A program made the position numbers and the translations under genes. DNA of 64,000 nt from Halorarius halobius (GTDB lineage Archaea; Halobacteriota; Halobacteria; Halobacteriales; Haloarculaceae): the NCBI RefSeq assembly GCF_024298865.1, contig NZ_CP101161.1, positions 111,227 through 175,226 of the forward strand, given 5' to 3'. The notes under the pieces were generated by a model. It was not told the DNA's origin. It did not search any database and was given only the letters and a program-made list of their open reading frames with translations. Each line of letters starts with the position of its first letter. The first letter of the stretch is position 1. This document shows positions 1 through 7,576 of this stretch, piece by piece.

Positions 1-935
1 GAGAACGCCCGCCCGCTCCCCCGGCGGAGCCGCGAGGCCAGCGCCGCGGCCCGCCGCTCCGTCAGTCGGACGTTCGTCCGGAGCGTCTCGCCGTCGGCCT
101 CCACCCGCACCGACGTGGAGGCCGCCGGTGCCGCGAGGTAGGCGTCCGAGACGGCCGGGTCCGCGAACAGGTCACCGAGGGCGCCCAGCCCGCGGGTGTG
201 TTTCGACAGCACGCTCGACAGCGTGTCGACGGGCACCTCCCCGGGGTCCGCGGTGGCTCGCACGGCCCGGTAGGGCGCACGGTGACCCCCGTCACCGTCG
301 GCCGCGAGGTGGTCCGCGGCGGCCGCGAGCGTCCGGGTCGCCGCGGCGTCGAGCGTCAACTCGACCGGCGTGAGATGGTAGTGCCGCAGGTCGGCGTTGG
401 GCCGCTCGTACCAGCGGACGACTGCACCGGTGTCGAGGTCGTACCGGTCGACGAGGCGCGCGTCCGGCGGTGGGCGTTCGGTGACGCGCGCGCCGGCAAC
501 GCTCGGCGCGACCCGGGGTCGGAGCACACCCTCGTAGCTCTCCGCGGCCGCCGCACAGTCCGCGAGGCTGGTCTCTGCCGCGACACGTGCGACGGGACCG
601 CTCCGGCCGGCCGCGGCGTGGCCCGCGGCCAGCGGGTCCCGCTCGGCGCGCTCGGCGAGCGCCGCGTCGTGGACGGCGACTCGCTCCACGAAGCGGCCGG
701 CCGCGACCAGAAGCGCCGCCGCCGTCCCCTCGTAGTGACGGGCGAGCCCCGCCGCCTCGGTGACCACGCTGTCGGCGTCCTGGTCACGGAGCCGGCCGAC
801 GACCGTCGCACGGCAGTCGGGGGCGGCGGCGAGACGGCCCCCTTCGGGGCAGTCGTCGGCGTCGACGACGAGCCGGTCGCCGTCGAACGCCGCCTCACAG
901 CGACACGCCGGCGCGTCGGAGCGGAGGTCGAACAC
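1..935 (-). CDS. Type II/IV secretion system ATPase (archaellum/pilus-type), N-terminal part, runs off the window
   Basis: An uninterrupted minus-strand frame reads from a GTG at 935 to the window edge (about 311 codons). It starts VFDLRSDAPACRCEAAF, with a small Cys cluster (CRC, later DDCPEGG). Further on are LVDRYDLDTGAVVRWYERP and then VSDAYLAAPA followed by VRVEADGETLRTNVRL, the N-terminal domain pattern of archaeal VirB11/PilT-like secretion ATPases. The Walker A motif lies beyond the edge, so the ATPase call rests on the N-terminal domain. It overlaps the end of the DUF7311 gene by 41 nt, implying translational coupling. In haloarchaea I associate DUF7310 and DUF7311 genes with such ATPases, probably powering pilus-like or secretion machinery at the membrane. 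The GTG start is inferred from the overlap; no upstream ATG fits. Confidence 0.72.
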   Translation of the reverse strand, partial: MFDLRSDAPACRCEAAFDGDRLVVDADDCPEGGRLAAAPDCRATVVGRLRDQDADSVVTEAAGLARHYEGTAAALLVAAGRFVERVAVHDAALAERAERDPLAAGHAAAGRSGPVARVAAETSLADCAAAAESYEGVLRPRVAPSVAGARVTERPPPDARLVDRYDLDTGAVVRWYERPNADLRHYHLTPVELTLDAAATRTLAAAADHLAADGDGGHRAPYRAVRATADPGEVPVDTLSSVLSKHTRGLGALGDLFADPAVSDAYLAAPAASTSVRVEADGETLRTNVRLTERRAAALASRLRRGSGRAF

Positions 936-1365
936 GCGCCGCGGTGGCCGCCCGTTCCGCCTTGAACCTTCGGACGGCGACGACGGCGGTGCCGTTCCGG
1001 CGGACGAGCGACAGCCGAATGCGGTGGCGACCGGAACCGAGCGTCAGGTCGCCCGCGAGACGAACCGCCGCGTCGACGCGGTGGCGGCGGCCGTCCTGGA
1101 GCCACGCGAGCGTCCCGTTTCCGAGCCGTATCGCGGTGCCGGCCGGCACGCGGACGGCGAGCGGGCGGGTCGCACCCCGGGACACGGGGTCGTTGGTGCG
1201 GGCGAGTCGCTCGGCGGCCGACGCCACCTGTTCCGCCTCCCCGGCGGCCAGCGTCGCCGCGCGCTGGTCGCGTGCGGTGTCGGCCGCCGGGAGCGCGAGC
1301 GAGAGGAGAGCGGCCGACAACAACACCGCGAGGACGACGCGAACTACCACCGCTCGCGCATCCAC
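895..1365 (-). CDS. DUF7311-like membrane-anchored protein of a secretion/pilus cluster
   Basis: 156 aa. The N-terminus (VVVRVVLAVLLSAALLSLAL, residues 6-25) is one hydrophobic segment, an uncleaved anchor or pilin/signal-like segment, followed by an Arg-rich soluble domain. The biochemical role is unknown. It overlaps the upstream coiled-coil gene by 22 nt and the downstream secretion ATPase gene by 41 nt, so the three form one tightly coupled operon. By context it is an accessory subunit of the ATPase-driven membrane machine. The family name is from memory of haloarchaeal annotations and should be treated as provisional; the hydrophobic N-terminus and operon position are seen directly. Confidence 0.65.
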   Translation of the reverse strand: MDARAVVVRVVLAVLLSAALLSLALPAADTARDQRAATLAAGEAEQVASAAERLARTNDPVSRGATRPLAVRVPAGTAIRLGNGTLAWLQDGRRHRVDAAVRLAGDLTLGSGRHRIRLSLVRRNGTAVVAVRRFKAERAATAARVRPPLRRAGVSL

Positions 1366-1736
1366 GCGAGCAGGCCGTCGGCCTCCTCGTCGTCCGACTC
1401 CCGCGGCTCCGACGGTGCGGGTGCTGTCGGCCCGTGGTGGCCCCTCTCGGAGCGGTCGGCGTCGTCGAACCGCTTCCGGGTCTCGCGGGCAGTCGCCAGC
1501 GCGCGCTCGGCCGTCCGCTCGGCCTCGCGGTGGTCGTGGTCGTCCTCGCCAGCCCGGCCCCGGAGCGCGTCGACCGCGGCTTCGAGGTCGGCGATGCGAG
1601 TTTCGAGGTCCGCCTGTCGTCGTTCGACGGCGTCGAGGCGCCGTTCGACGGTCGCCGCGTCGGACAGCGCCGCCGGTTCCACGTCGCCGTCGGTCAGCGC
1701 GCGCTCGACAGCCGCGAGCCGTTCGTCGAGTGACAT
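1344..1736 (-). CDS. DUF7310-like coiled-coil protein
   Basis: 130 aa from ATG at 1736 (MSLDERLAAVERAL). Residues about 28-95 are a heptad-rich Glu/Arg/Leu segment (VERRLDAVERRQADLETRIA) typical of a coiled coil, followed by an acidic linker and a C-terminal GLLAWMRERW. A TATA-like element (ggttaaaatcc on the minus strand, forward 1761-1771) lies about 27-33 bp upstream, consistent with a leaderless start at 1736; the same frame stays open upstream but has no promoter support. First gene of the operon with DUF7311 and the secretion ATPase, and divergent from cetZ across 72 bp. Function unknown; an assembly or scaffold role in the secretion/pilus machine is inferred from context. Confidence 0.7.
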   Translation of the reverse strand: MSLDERLAAVERALTDGDVEPAALSDAATVERRLDAVERRQADLETRIADLEAAVDALRGRAGEDDHDHREAERTAERALATARETRKRFDDADRSERGHHGPTAPAPSEPRESDDEEADGLLAWMRERW

Positions 1737-1760
1737 GCGGCCGGTGGCGTCGTAGTGGGA

Positions 1761-1784
1761 TTTTAACCTAGGGGTAGACTGATA
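1761..1784. promoter_or_regulatory. Divergent promoter region between the coiled-coil gene and cetZ
   Basis: The 72-bp gap holds two oppositely directed TATA-like elements. Forward gattttaacc (1762-1771) is the minus-strand box about 27-33 bp from the coiled-coil ATG. Gataagc (1779-1785) is about 25-30 bp before the cetZ ATG. The boxes nearly abut, so factors binding here could affect both transcripts. Confidence 0.45.
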
Positions 1785-1808
1785 AGCGGACGGCCGTTTG
1801 TCCCGCCT

Positions 1809-2876
1809 ATGAAGGTCGCCCTGATAGGCGTCGGGCAAGCCGGCGGGAAACTCGCCGAGGCGCTCGCACGCAACGACCTCGCGCGCGGGTCGGTGACCGG
1901 CGCAGTCGCCGTCAACACCGCTCGCACGGACCTCCAGTCCCTCCGGATAGACACCCACCTCGTGGGGCAGGAACGCGTCGGCGGCCACGGCGTCGGCGGC
2001 GACAACGAACTCGGCGCCGAGGTGATGCAGGCCGACGCGACCGAAGTGATGGGCGAACTCGACGGTCGCATCACCACCACCGCCGAGGCCATCGTGCTCG
2101 TCGCCGGACTCGGTGGTGGCACCGGCTCCGGCGGTGCGCCGGTCCTCGCCCGCGAACTCTCGCGGGTGTACGACGTCCCCATCTACGCGCTGGGCATCCT
2201 CCCCGGCCAGAACGAGGGGGCGCTGTACCAGCAGAACGCCGGTCGCTCGCTGAAGACGCTCGCCCGCGAGACGGACGCGACGATACTCGTCGACAACGAC
2301 GCCTGGCACTCGGCCGGCGAATCCGTCGCCGAGGGGTACGAGGAGATAAACGCCACCATCGCCCACCGCATCGGTCTCCTGCTGGCGGCCGGCGAGAACG
2401 TCGACGGCGTCGCCGAGAGCGTCGTCGACACCTCCGAGGTAATCAACACGCTCCGTGGCGGCCGGCTCGCGGCGGTCGGCTACGCCAGCGCGGAGGCCAG
2501 CGACGAGGCCAGCGAGAACCTCAACGCCATCACCTCCATCACCCGGAACGCCCTGCTGACGGGGACGAGCCTCCCGGACGCGACGCAGGCGGAGGCGGCA
2601 CTGCTGGTCGTCGCCGGCCGGCCCGACCGCATCTCGCGCAAGGGCGTCGAGCGGGCCCGCTCGTGGCTCGAGGAGGAACTCGGGAGCATGCAGGTGCGGG
2701 GCGGCGACGTGCCGCTCGACTCCGACCGGCTGGCGGCGCTCGTGTTGCTGGGTGGCGTCGAGCGGTCGCCCCGGGTACAGGAGTTCATGGAGCGGGCGAA
2801 AGCCGCCTCGCAGGAGCGCGAGCAGGCCGAGGCGACGGAGTCGCTGACCAGCGACGAACTCGACGACCTGTTTTAG
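1809..2876 (+). CDS. cetZ: Tubulin/FtsZ superfamily GTPase, CetZ family
   Basis: 355 aa. The Rossmann nucleotide-binding start is MKVALIGVGQAGGKLAEAL (residues 1-19) and the tubulin/FtsZ signature T4 loop is VAGLGGGTGSGGAP (about residues 98-111). The GTGSG form, the length and the NTARTDLQSL segment fit the haloarchaeal CetZ group rather than cell-division FtsZ1/FtsZ2. CetZ proteins form GTP-dependent filaments at the inner membrane; CetZ1 of Haloferax volcanii controls rod shape and motility. Which CetZ paralogue this is cannot be settled here. The acidic C-terminal tail (LTSDELDDLF) resembles the disordered tails of tubulin homologues. Convergent with the next gene: the stop codons overlap by 4 nt. 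Confidence 0.88.
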   Translation: MKVALIGVGQAGGKLAEALARNDLARGSVTGAVAVNTARTDLQSLRIDTHLVGQERVGGHGVGGDNELGAEVMQADATEVMGELDGRITTTAEAIVLVAGLGGGTGSGGAPVLARELSRVYDVPIYALGILPGQNEGALYQQNAGRSLKTLARETDATILVDNDAWHSAGESVAEGYEEINATIAHRIGLLLAAGENVDGVAESVVDTSEVINTLRGGRLAAVGYASAEASDEASENLNAITSITRNALLTGTSLPDATQAEAALLVVAGRPDRISRKGVERARSWLEEELGSMQVRGGDVPLDSDRLAALVLLGGVERSPRVQEFMERAKAASQEREQAEATESLTSDELDDLF

Positions 2877-4216
2877 ACCAGCGAGGCGCCGTCGAACTCC
2901 GAGCGGTCCGCCTCCAGGTCCAGCAGGTCGAGAATGGTCGGCGCGATGTCGTAGAGGTCGACGTCCTCGATGCGGGCGTCGCTGTCCTCGACGAACAGGC
3001 TGGCGTTGCCGAAACTGTGCATCCCGTTGCGCGGACCCGTGTCGAACACGTCGTCGTGGCCCTTGAACCCGGCCTTGAGGTCGAACCCGTGGTTCGGGAT
3101 GACGACCAGGTCGGGCGCGATGTCGTCGTGGTCGCCGCGGAACGCCTCCTCCTTCGTGACGACGCGGTCCGCGACCGGGTTGCCGTCCGGGCCTTCGAGC
3201 GCCTCGAGTTCGGCCTGCAGTTCGTCGCGGACCGCCTCGTACTCCGATTCGGGGACCGACCCGCGCGGCTCGCGGCCCTCCAGGTTGACGTAGAAGCGGC
3301 CGGGGATGAGCGAGTAGGCGCGCGTCTCCTCGGCGATATCCGACAGCGCGTCGTGGTCGTCGTCCTGGTACTCGAGCCAGCCCTCCTCTTCGAGCCACGC
3401 GTTCAGGTGGACCTCGTAGTCGAGGGTGGTGAACCCGTGGTCGCTGGCGACAATCATCGTCACGTCGTCGGGGAGTTGCTCGCGAAGCTTCCCGAGATAC
3501 TCGTCGACCTGCCGGTAGAAGTCCAGGAACTCCCGTTTGTACTCCCCGTCGCGCTCGTAATGTTCGAACAGGAAGTGGTTGACGCGGTCGGTGGTCATGA
3601 ACACGCCGAAGAACAGGTCCCAGTCGTCCTCCTCGACGTAGTGCGAGAACGCCTCGTAGCGCTTCTCGAGCGTCTCGTGGGCGTCGTCGATGAACTCGGA
3701 TTTGTCGTCGCTGTGGCCGAGTTTCGCGTTCACGTCGATGCGGTACTCCGCGTCCTCGAGTCGCTCACGGAGCTCGTCGGGGTAGGCGGCCTTCTCGACG
3801 CCGGGCGAGAGAAAGCCCGAGACCATCCGCTGGACGTTGCGCTGGGGCGGGAACGTCACGGGGACGTTCATCACGGTGGCCTCCCGGCCGGCGTCGGTGA
3901 CGCGGTCCCACAGACGGGTCGCCTGCACGTCACGGCCCATCGGCACGTACGTGTCGTACGAGCCTACCTCGCGGTCCTGGAATCCGTACACGCCCGTCTC
4001 GCCGGGGTTGACGCCCGTCGTGAGCGACGGCCAGCAGGCCGACGACTCCGGCGGCACGATCGAGTCGATGGGGCCCGCGGCGCCGTCCGATGCCAGTTCC
4101 GTCAGGTTCGGGAACACGTCGGGGTTGTCCGCGACCAGGCTGTACGGAACGCCGTCGATGCCGAAGAAGGCGACCCGCGGGCCGTCGCTCCCGCGGAGTC
4201 GGTCGAACAGTCCCAT
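2873..4216 (-). CDS. Alkaline phosphatase-superfamily hydrolase (nucleotide pyrophosphatase/phosphodiesterase type)
   Basis: 447 aa. The N-terminus VAFFGIDGVPYSLV carries the first metal-binding Asp; PPESSACWPSLTTGVNPGETG is the region of the nucleophile Thr/Ser; SDHGF (about residue 260) and the later NGMHS supply further metal ligands. This pattern matches type I phosphodiesterase/phosphoglycerate-mutase-like members of the alkaline phosphatase superfamily. No signal peptide is visible, so it is probably cytoplasmic. The substrate is not predictable; haloarchaea carry many such paralogues. A 12-bp perfect palindrome (4242-4253) lies 26-37 bp before the start, overlapping the expected promoter. 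Confidence 0.82.
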   Translation of the reverse strand: MGLFDRLRGSDGPRVAFFGIDGVPYSLVADNPDVFPNLTELASDGAAGPIDSIVPPESSACWPSLTTGVNPGETGVYGFQDREVGSYDTYVPMGRDVQATRLWDRVTDAGREATVMNVPVTFPPQRNVQRMVSGFLSPGVEKAAYPDELRERLEDAEYRIDVNAKLGHSDDKSEFIDDAHETLEKRYEAFSHYVEEDDWDLFFGVFMTTDRVNHFLFEHYERDGEYKREFLDFYRQVDEYLGKLREQLPDDVTMIVASDHGFTTLDYEVHLNAWLEEEGWLEYQDDDHDALSDIAEETRAYSLIPGRFYVNLEGREPRGSVPESEYEAVRDELQAELEALEGPDGNPVADRVVTKEEAFRGDHDDIAPDLVVIPNHGFDLKAGFKGHDDVFDTGPRNGMHSFGNASLFVEDSDARIEDVDLYDIAPTILDLLDLEADRSEFDGASLV

Positions 4217-4295
4217 GTGCCCGAGTGGTATGGCGGGCTACAAGAAGCTTCTTTTCACGGGCGGAACGCGCCTGGAGTCACCGGTAGCGGCAATC

Positions 4296-4397
4296 TCACT
4301 CGGCGGCGGCGTCCTCGTCGTCTGGCTCCGGTTCGAAGTTGCTCGGAACGACGGTGACGTGGTTCATGCCCAGGGTCGGACGCTCCTTTGCGGCCAT
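4296..4397 (-). CDS. Putative conserved microprotein (33 aa)
   Basis: ATG at 4397, stop at 4296: MAAKERPTLGMNHVTVVPSN followed by an acidic tail ending DDEDAAAE. The composition (basic and hydrophobic N-half, very acidic C-half) and the standard haloarchaeal spacing to an AT-rich box (forward aaatac, 4423-4428, 26-31 bp upstream) argue for a real leaderless gene in an otherwise empty 370-bp stretch. Function unknown. I have an impression of similar haloarchaeal microproteins with an NHVTVVP core but cannot verify it. Confidence 0.5.
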   Translation of the reverse strand: MAAKERPTLGMNHVTVVPSNFEPEPDDEDAAAE

Positions 4398-4588
4398 GTC
4401 CTAACGATGCCGCTCGTGACCCAAATACCCACCCATAATCGCGGCAAATCGGGCACGAGAGCCCGATTACCTGGAGGAATTATTATTCACACGTGGCCAT
4501 CCACACCGCGGCGAGTATTACCACTGCGTATCGGGAGCACCACGCGTGAAACCGCGTCGCTCTTGGTCCCGCGCGCCCCAGACTGGAC

Positions 4589-5194
4589 ATGAACGAGCGC
4601 GCCGTGCGCGCCCTCCAGTTCGTCACGCTCCAGCTGGTCGGGGCGGTCGCCGTCATCCACTTCGCCGTCGGCACGGAGCAGTTGGCGAGTCTCGTGACCA
4701 ACGGCCTTCTGGGCGAGTACCTCACCGGAGTGGTCCTCGAGCGGCCCCGCCCGCTACTGTTCGTCGTCTCCGCGGTGGCCCTGCTCGGTGGCGTGGTCGC
4801 GGCGGCCCGCGGCCGCATCGACCGGCGGACCGCCTACCTGCTCGGCGTCGCGGCGATGGGTACGTATCTCGTCGGCTGGGTGGCGTGGCACACGGTCCTC
4901 GACCACGGGTTCGCGCTGTCGGGCACCGGCGGCGTCGAGGGACACAGCCACGACGGCCTGCTCGGCACGCTCGCGTCCCACTACGTCGCGCCCCTGCTTG
5001 CGACCGTCGGCGCGGCGACCACGGAGGGCGGCTCCGCCCGAACCCTGCTCGGCATCGTCTCGAAGACGCTCGAACTCGGTGCGCTGGTCGGTCTGCTCGC
5101 GCTCCTCCGGGTCGACCCCGCCGTCGAGGGCGGGGGGCTCGGCGTGGGACTCTCGCGGCCGCAGTCGGCGACCGACGACGCCGAGGAGCGGTAG
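4589..5194 (+). CDS. Haloarchaeal multi-pass membrane protein of unknown function
   Basis: 201 aa from ATG 4589. Predicted membrane spans are at about residues 10-28, 52-70, 83-103 and 145-163, with a short charged N-terminus (MNERAVRALQF) and an acidic, disordered C-terminus (SATDDAEER). A His-containing loop (GGVEGHSHDGLLG) lies between spans 3 and 4. No enzyme motif is recognised. It ends one nucleotide before the stop of the convergent subtilase gene. Codon and residue bias match its neighbours, so a core-genome haloarchaeal protein is likely. Confidence 0.7.
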   Translation: MNERAVRALQFVTLQLVGAVAVIHFAVGTEQLASLVTNGLLGEYLTGVVLERPRPLLFVVSAVALLGGVVAAARGRIDRRTAYLLGVAAMGTYLVGWVAWHTVLDHGFALSGTGGVEGHSHDGLLGTLASHYVAPLLATVGAATTEGGSARTLLGIVSKTLELGALVGLLALLRVDPAVEGGGLGVGLSRPQSATDDAEER

Positions 5195-5195
5195 C

Positions 5196-6752
5196 TCAGG
5201 TGCTCGTCCGGTTGACCTCGGAGTAGCGGACGCGGTCGCCGGCCAGCACGTACGCGGTCCGCGCGTCGACGAGTCCGTTACCGGCCGCCACGTCCGGCCC
5301 CGCCGGCCCCACGTCGCGGGCCGACGCGGTGAGGATGGTCCGGACCTGCCCGGGCGTCAGCGACGGGTAACGAGCCACGAGCAGTGCCGCGGTGCCGGCC
5401 ACGTACGGTGCGGCGTAGGACGTGCCCTCGCCGTCGGTGACGCTGGTGGCGGCGACGCTGTCGGGCGCGACGAGGTCGACGCCCGTGTGCTCGCCGACCG
5501 GGCCACGCGAGGAGAACGGCGCGACGGAGCCGTTCTCGTAGGCGCCGACCGCGAGGACCGAGCGGGCCGTCGCCGGCGCAGTGATGCTCCCGTTGGCGAC
5601 CGGTGCGCTCAGTCGACGGTTGGTGAACAGTTCCAGTTCGTGGCTCCCGGAGGCGTCGTGTGCCTGCACCGCCACGTAGTACCGACCGCGAGGCACCCTC
5701 GCGTCGACCCGCTCGACCGGCGCCCCGTCGCCGGTCTGGCGGGTGGCCGAGCGGGCCACCACCTCGTCGTCGCCGGGGCGAATCCGCATCAGATAGAGGT
5801 CGTAGTCGGCCGCGGAGTCGTCCCAGCGGAGCGCGAGGTTCACCTCGCCGCTCATTGGCTCGCCGGCCGCAAGCGCGTTGCCCTGCTCGCTCCCGAACGA
5901 GACCCACTCGCCGTGGCCGCCGTCGTCGGTCCCCTCCCAGTGGCGGTTCCCGTAGTTGCCGGCGGCGGCCACGAACACCGTCTCCTCGGCGGTGGTGGCG
6001 GCGATGCGGGCGACGGCACCGCTCCCGTCGCCCGGCTGACCGAAGTAGCTCCCCGCGTCGACGATGACGTCCGCACCCGACGCCTCCAGCCACTCGACGG
6101 CACGGCGGTACTCCTCCGGCGTGGTCGTCGGCCCGACGGAGGCGAGATGCAGGGTCGCGTTCGGCGCGGTGTCGGCGACGACGCTGGCGACGGCGGTGCC
6201 GTGGACCCACTCGTCGTCGCCGTCGAAGCTCCGGTACGCGCCGACGTGGCCGGCGATTTCGGGGTCGCTCGGCCGGAACCCGCGGTCGATGACGCCGACG
6301 GTGACGTTGTCGCCCCGGACGCTCCGGGCGTGGAGCGCATCGGCGCCGACCGCCTCGACGCCCGCGGCGGTGCTGGTGTCGACGCCGACCCCGCGCCGCT
6401 CGATGCGGATGGCCTCGATGCGCGGGTCCTGTGAGAGTTCGCGGACCCGGTCGAGCGCCACCCGGCCATGGAGACGACGGGCGCCGCGGCGCGTGTAGAC
6501 GCGCTCGACGCTGAGCCGCGCCCGCGGGACGGCCGCACCCTGCTTCAGTTCGATGATGACCTCCACCTCGTCGTCGACGGTGGTCGCGGCGGGCGTCCGC
6601 TCGTCGATGCCGAGCCGCTCCCCGAGCGACTCGACCGGCGGGCCGGTGTAGTCGGCGGGGGTCGGCTCCGGGACCGACACCGCGAACGCCGCGACGGGCG
6701 CGGCTACCACGAGGAATGCGAGGAGCGCCCGTGCCACCGCCCCGCGGTGCAT
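5196..6752 (-). CDS. Secreted subtilisin-like serine protease (S8 family)
   Basis: 518 aa. N-terminal Sec-type signal (ALLAFLVVAAPVAAFAVSVP, about residues 9-28). Catalytic triad: Asp156 in VIDRGF, His184 in WVHGTAVAS, Ser445 in GEGTSYAAPYVAG; oxyanion Asn266 in AAAGNYG. A beta-rich insert (about residues 290-385, DYDLYLMRI and RGRYYVAVQ) between the oxyanion Asn and the Ser looks like a PPC-type domain. Residues about 60-145 probably form an inhibitor-like propeptide. No twin-arginine motif is visible, whereas many halolysins use Tat. A TATA-like tttttaag (minus strand) lies just upstream. It probably acts outside the cell on proteins; the substrate is unknown. Confidence 0.88.
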   Translation of the reverse strand: MHRGAVARALLAFLVVAAPVAAFAVSVPEPTPADYTGPPVESLGERLGIDERTPAATTVDDEVEVIIELKQGAAVPRARLSVERVYTRRGARRLHGRVALDRVRELSQDPRIEAIRIERRGVGVDTSTAAGVEAVGADALHARSVRGDNVTVGVIDRGFRPSDPEIAGHVGAYRSFDGDDEWVHGTAVASVVADTAPNATLHLASVGPTTTPEEYRRAVEWLEASGADVIVDAGSYFGQPGDGSGAVARIAATTAEETVFVAAAGNYGNRHWEGTDDGGHGEWVSFGSEQGNALAAGEPMSGEVNLALRWDDSAADYDLYLMRIRPGDDEVVARSATRQTGDGAPVERVDARVPRGRYYVAVQAHDASGSHELELFTNRRLSAPVANGSITAPATARSVLAVGAYENGSVAPFSSRGPVGEHTGVDLVAPDSVAATSVTDGEGTSYAAPYVAGTAALLVARYPSLTPGQVRTILTASARDVGPAGPDVAAGNGLVDARTAYVLAGDRVRYSEVNRTST

Positions 6753-6877
6753 GTTCCCACGGTTCTTGCGCGTGGTTGCTTAAAAACATTCACCACCTGT
6801 GGGACGCTAGGCCGTGGCTCGCAACGTCAAAATGTGGCGTCTGACGGTCGGATATGGCGTCTGACGCTACGACGTGG

Positions 6878-7483
6878 CTACGCCTGGTAGCGCCGGACCG
6901 CGGCGACGCCCGCAAGCACCAGCAGGCCGCCAGTCAGGAACAGCAGTCCCGGCGGGACGCTGGGCGCGACGAGGCCGCCCGAGCCGCCGAAGTCGGCGGT
7001 GAACCGTGGAATCGTCTCCGGAGTGGCCGCCCCGGACGAGAGGGTGACGAACCACTCGACGAGGAGACTCGCAAGCGCCAGCACGCCGATGACGGGCAAC
7101 AGGTCGCGGAGCGCGTCGACGACGCCGTCCGATTCGGTGGCGTCCTCGTTGCCCACGAACACGACCATCGGGTCCTCGCTGGGCGCGTACACGTTCATCT
7201 CGCGGCCCTTCGAGGAGTAGCGGGTCTCCGCGACGCGCACGAGACCGGCCTCCTGGAGGTTGCCGAGGTGGTGGCGGGCGTTCTGGAGCGAGGTGTCGAC
7301 CCCATCGGCGACCTCGGAGGCGGTCTGGGGCTCGTCGTGGAGAGCGGTCAGGATGTTCCGCGCGGTGTCCGAGGAGAGCGACGACAGGAGTTCACCCGCG
7401 TCGTCGCTGTCGAGCCAGAGAGCCTGGAGTTCCCCGTTCTGCTCCGGGGATGCCTCGGACTGGGAGGGCAACAGCTCTGACAT
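6878..7483 (-). CDS. Membrane-anchored winged-helix (ArsR-like) transcriptional regulator
   Basis: 201 aa. N-terminal winged helix at about residues 30-100 (SSDTARNILTALHDEPQTAS, then TSLQNARHHLGNLQEAGLV), followed by a wing ending in a YAPSEDPMVVFVG motif common in haloarchaeal ArsR-like regulators. Two transmembrane segments follow at about residues 127-147 and 175-195. It probably binds DNA while tethered to the membrane and may sense envelope or ionic state. It lies upstream of, and is divergent in function from, gatB, separated by 93 bp holding its own promoter (minus-strand tttttaatag). Targets unknown. Confidence 0.82.
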   Translation of the reverse strand: MSELLPSQSEASPEQNGELQALWLDSDDAGELLSSLSSDTARNILTALHDEPQTASEVADGVDTSLQNARHHLGNLQEAGLVRVAETRYSSKGREMNVYAPSEDPMVVFVGNEDATESDGVVDALRDLLPVIGVLALASLLVEWFVTLSSGAATPETIPRFTADFGGSGGLVAPSVPPGLLFLTGGLLVLAGVAAVRRYQA

Positions 7484-7576
7484 TAGGTGGCATATGGAGG
7501 AGGAACTATTAAAAACTGAGGCACCTGGTACCGCGCTCCGAGGGATTTCACCCGATAGAGACGTGAAACGAACGAT

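Noticed and set aside
198..965. Long plus-strand open frame at the left edge
   Set aside because: It mirrors the real minus-strand secretion ATPase, whose N-terminal domain is recognisable; the plus product is Arg/Val-rich, as high-GC antisense frames are.
1344..3398. 684-residue minus-strand frame
   Set aside because: Only the last 130 residues (from ATG 1736) are the real coiled-coil protein; the rest is antisense of cetZ and nonsense.
4483..4818. Minus-strand frame antisense to the membrane protein at 4589
   Set aside because: Rich in Arg/Thr/Ser, without family match; the plus-strand gene has clear membrane spans.
5278..6789. 503-residue minus-strand frame over the subtilase
   Set aside because: Arg/Pro-rich frame shadow of the subtilase, which has the full catalytic triad.
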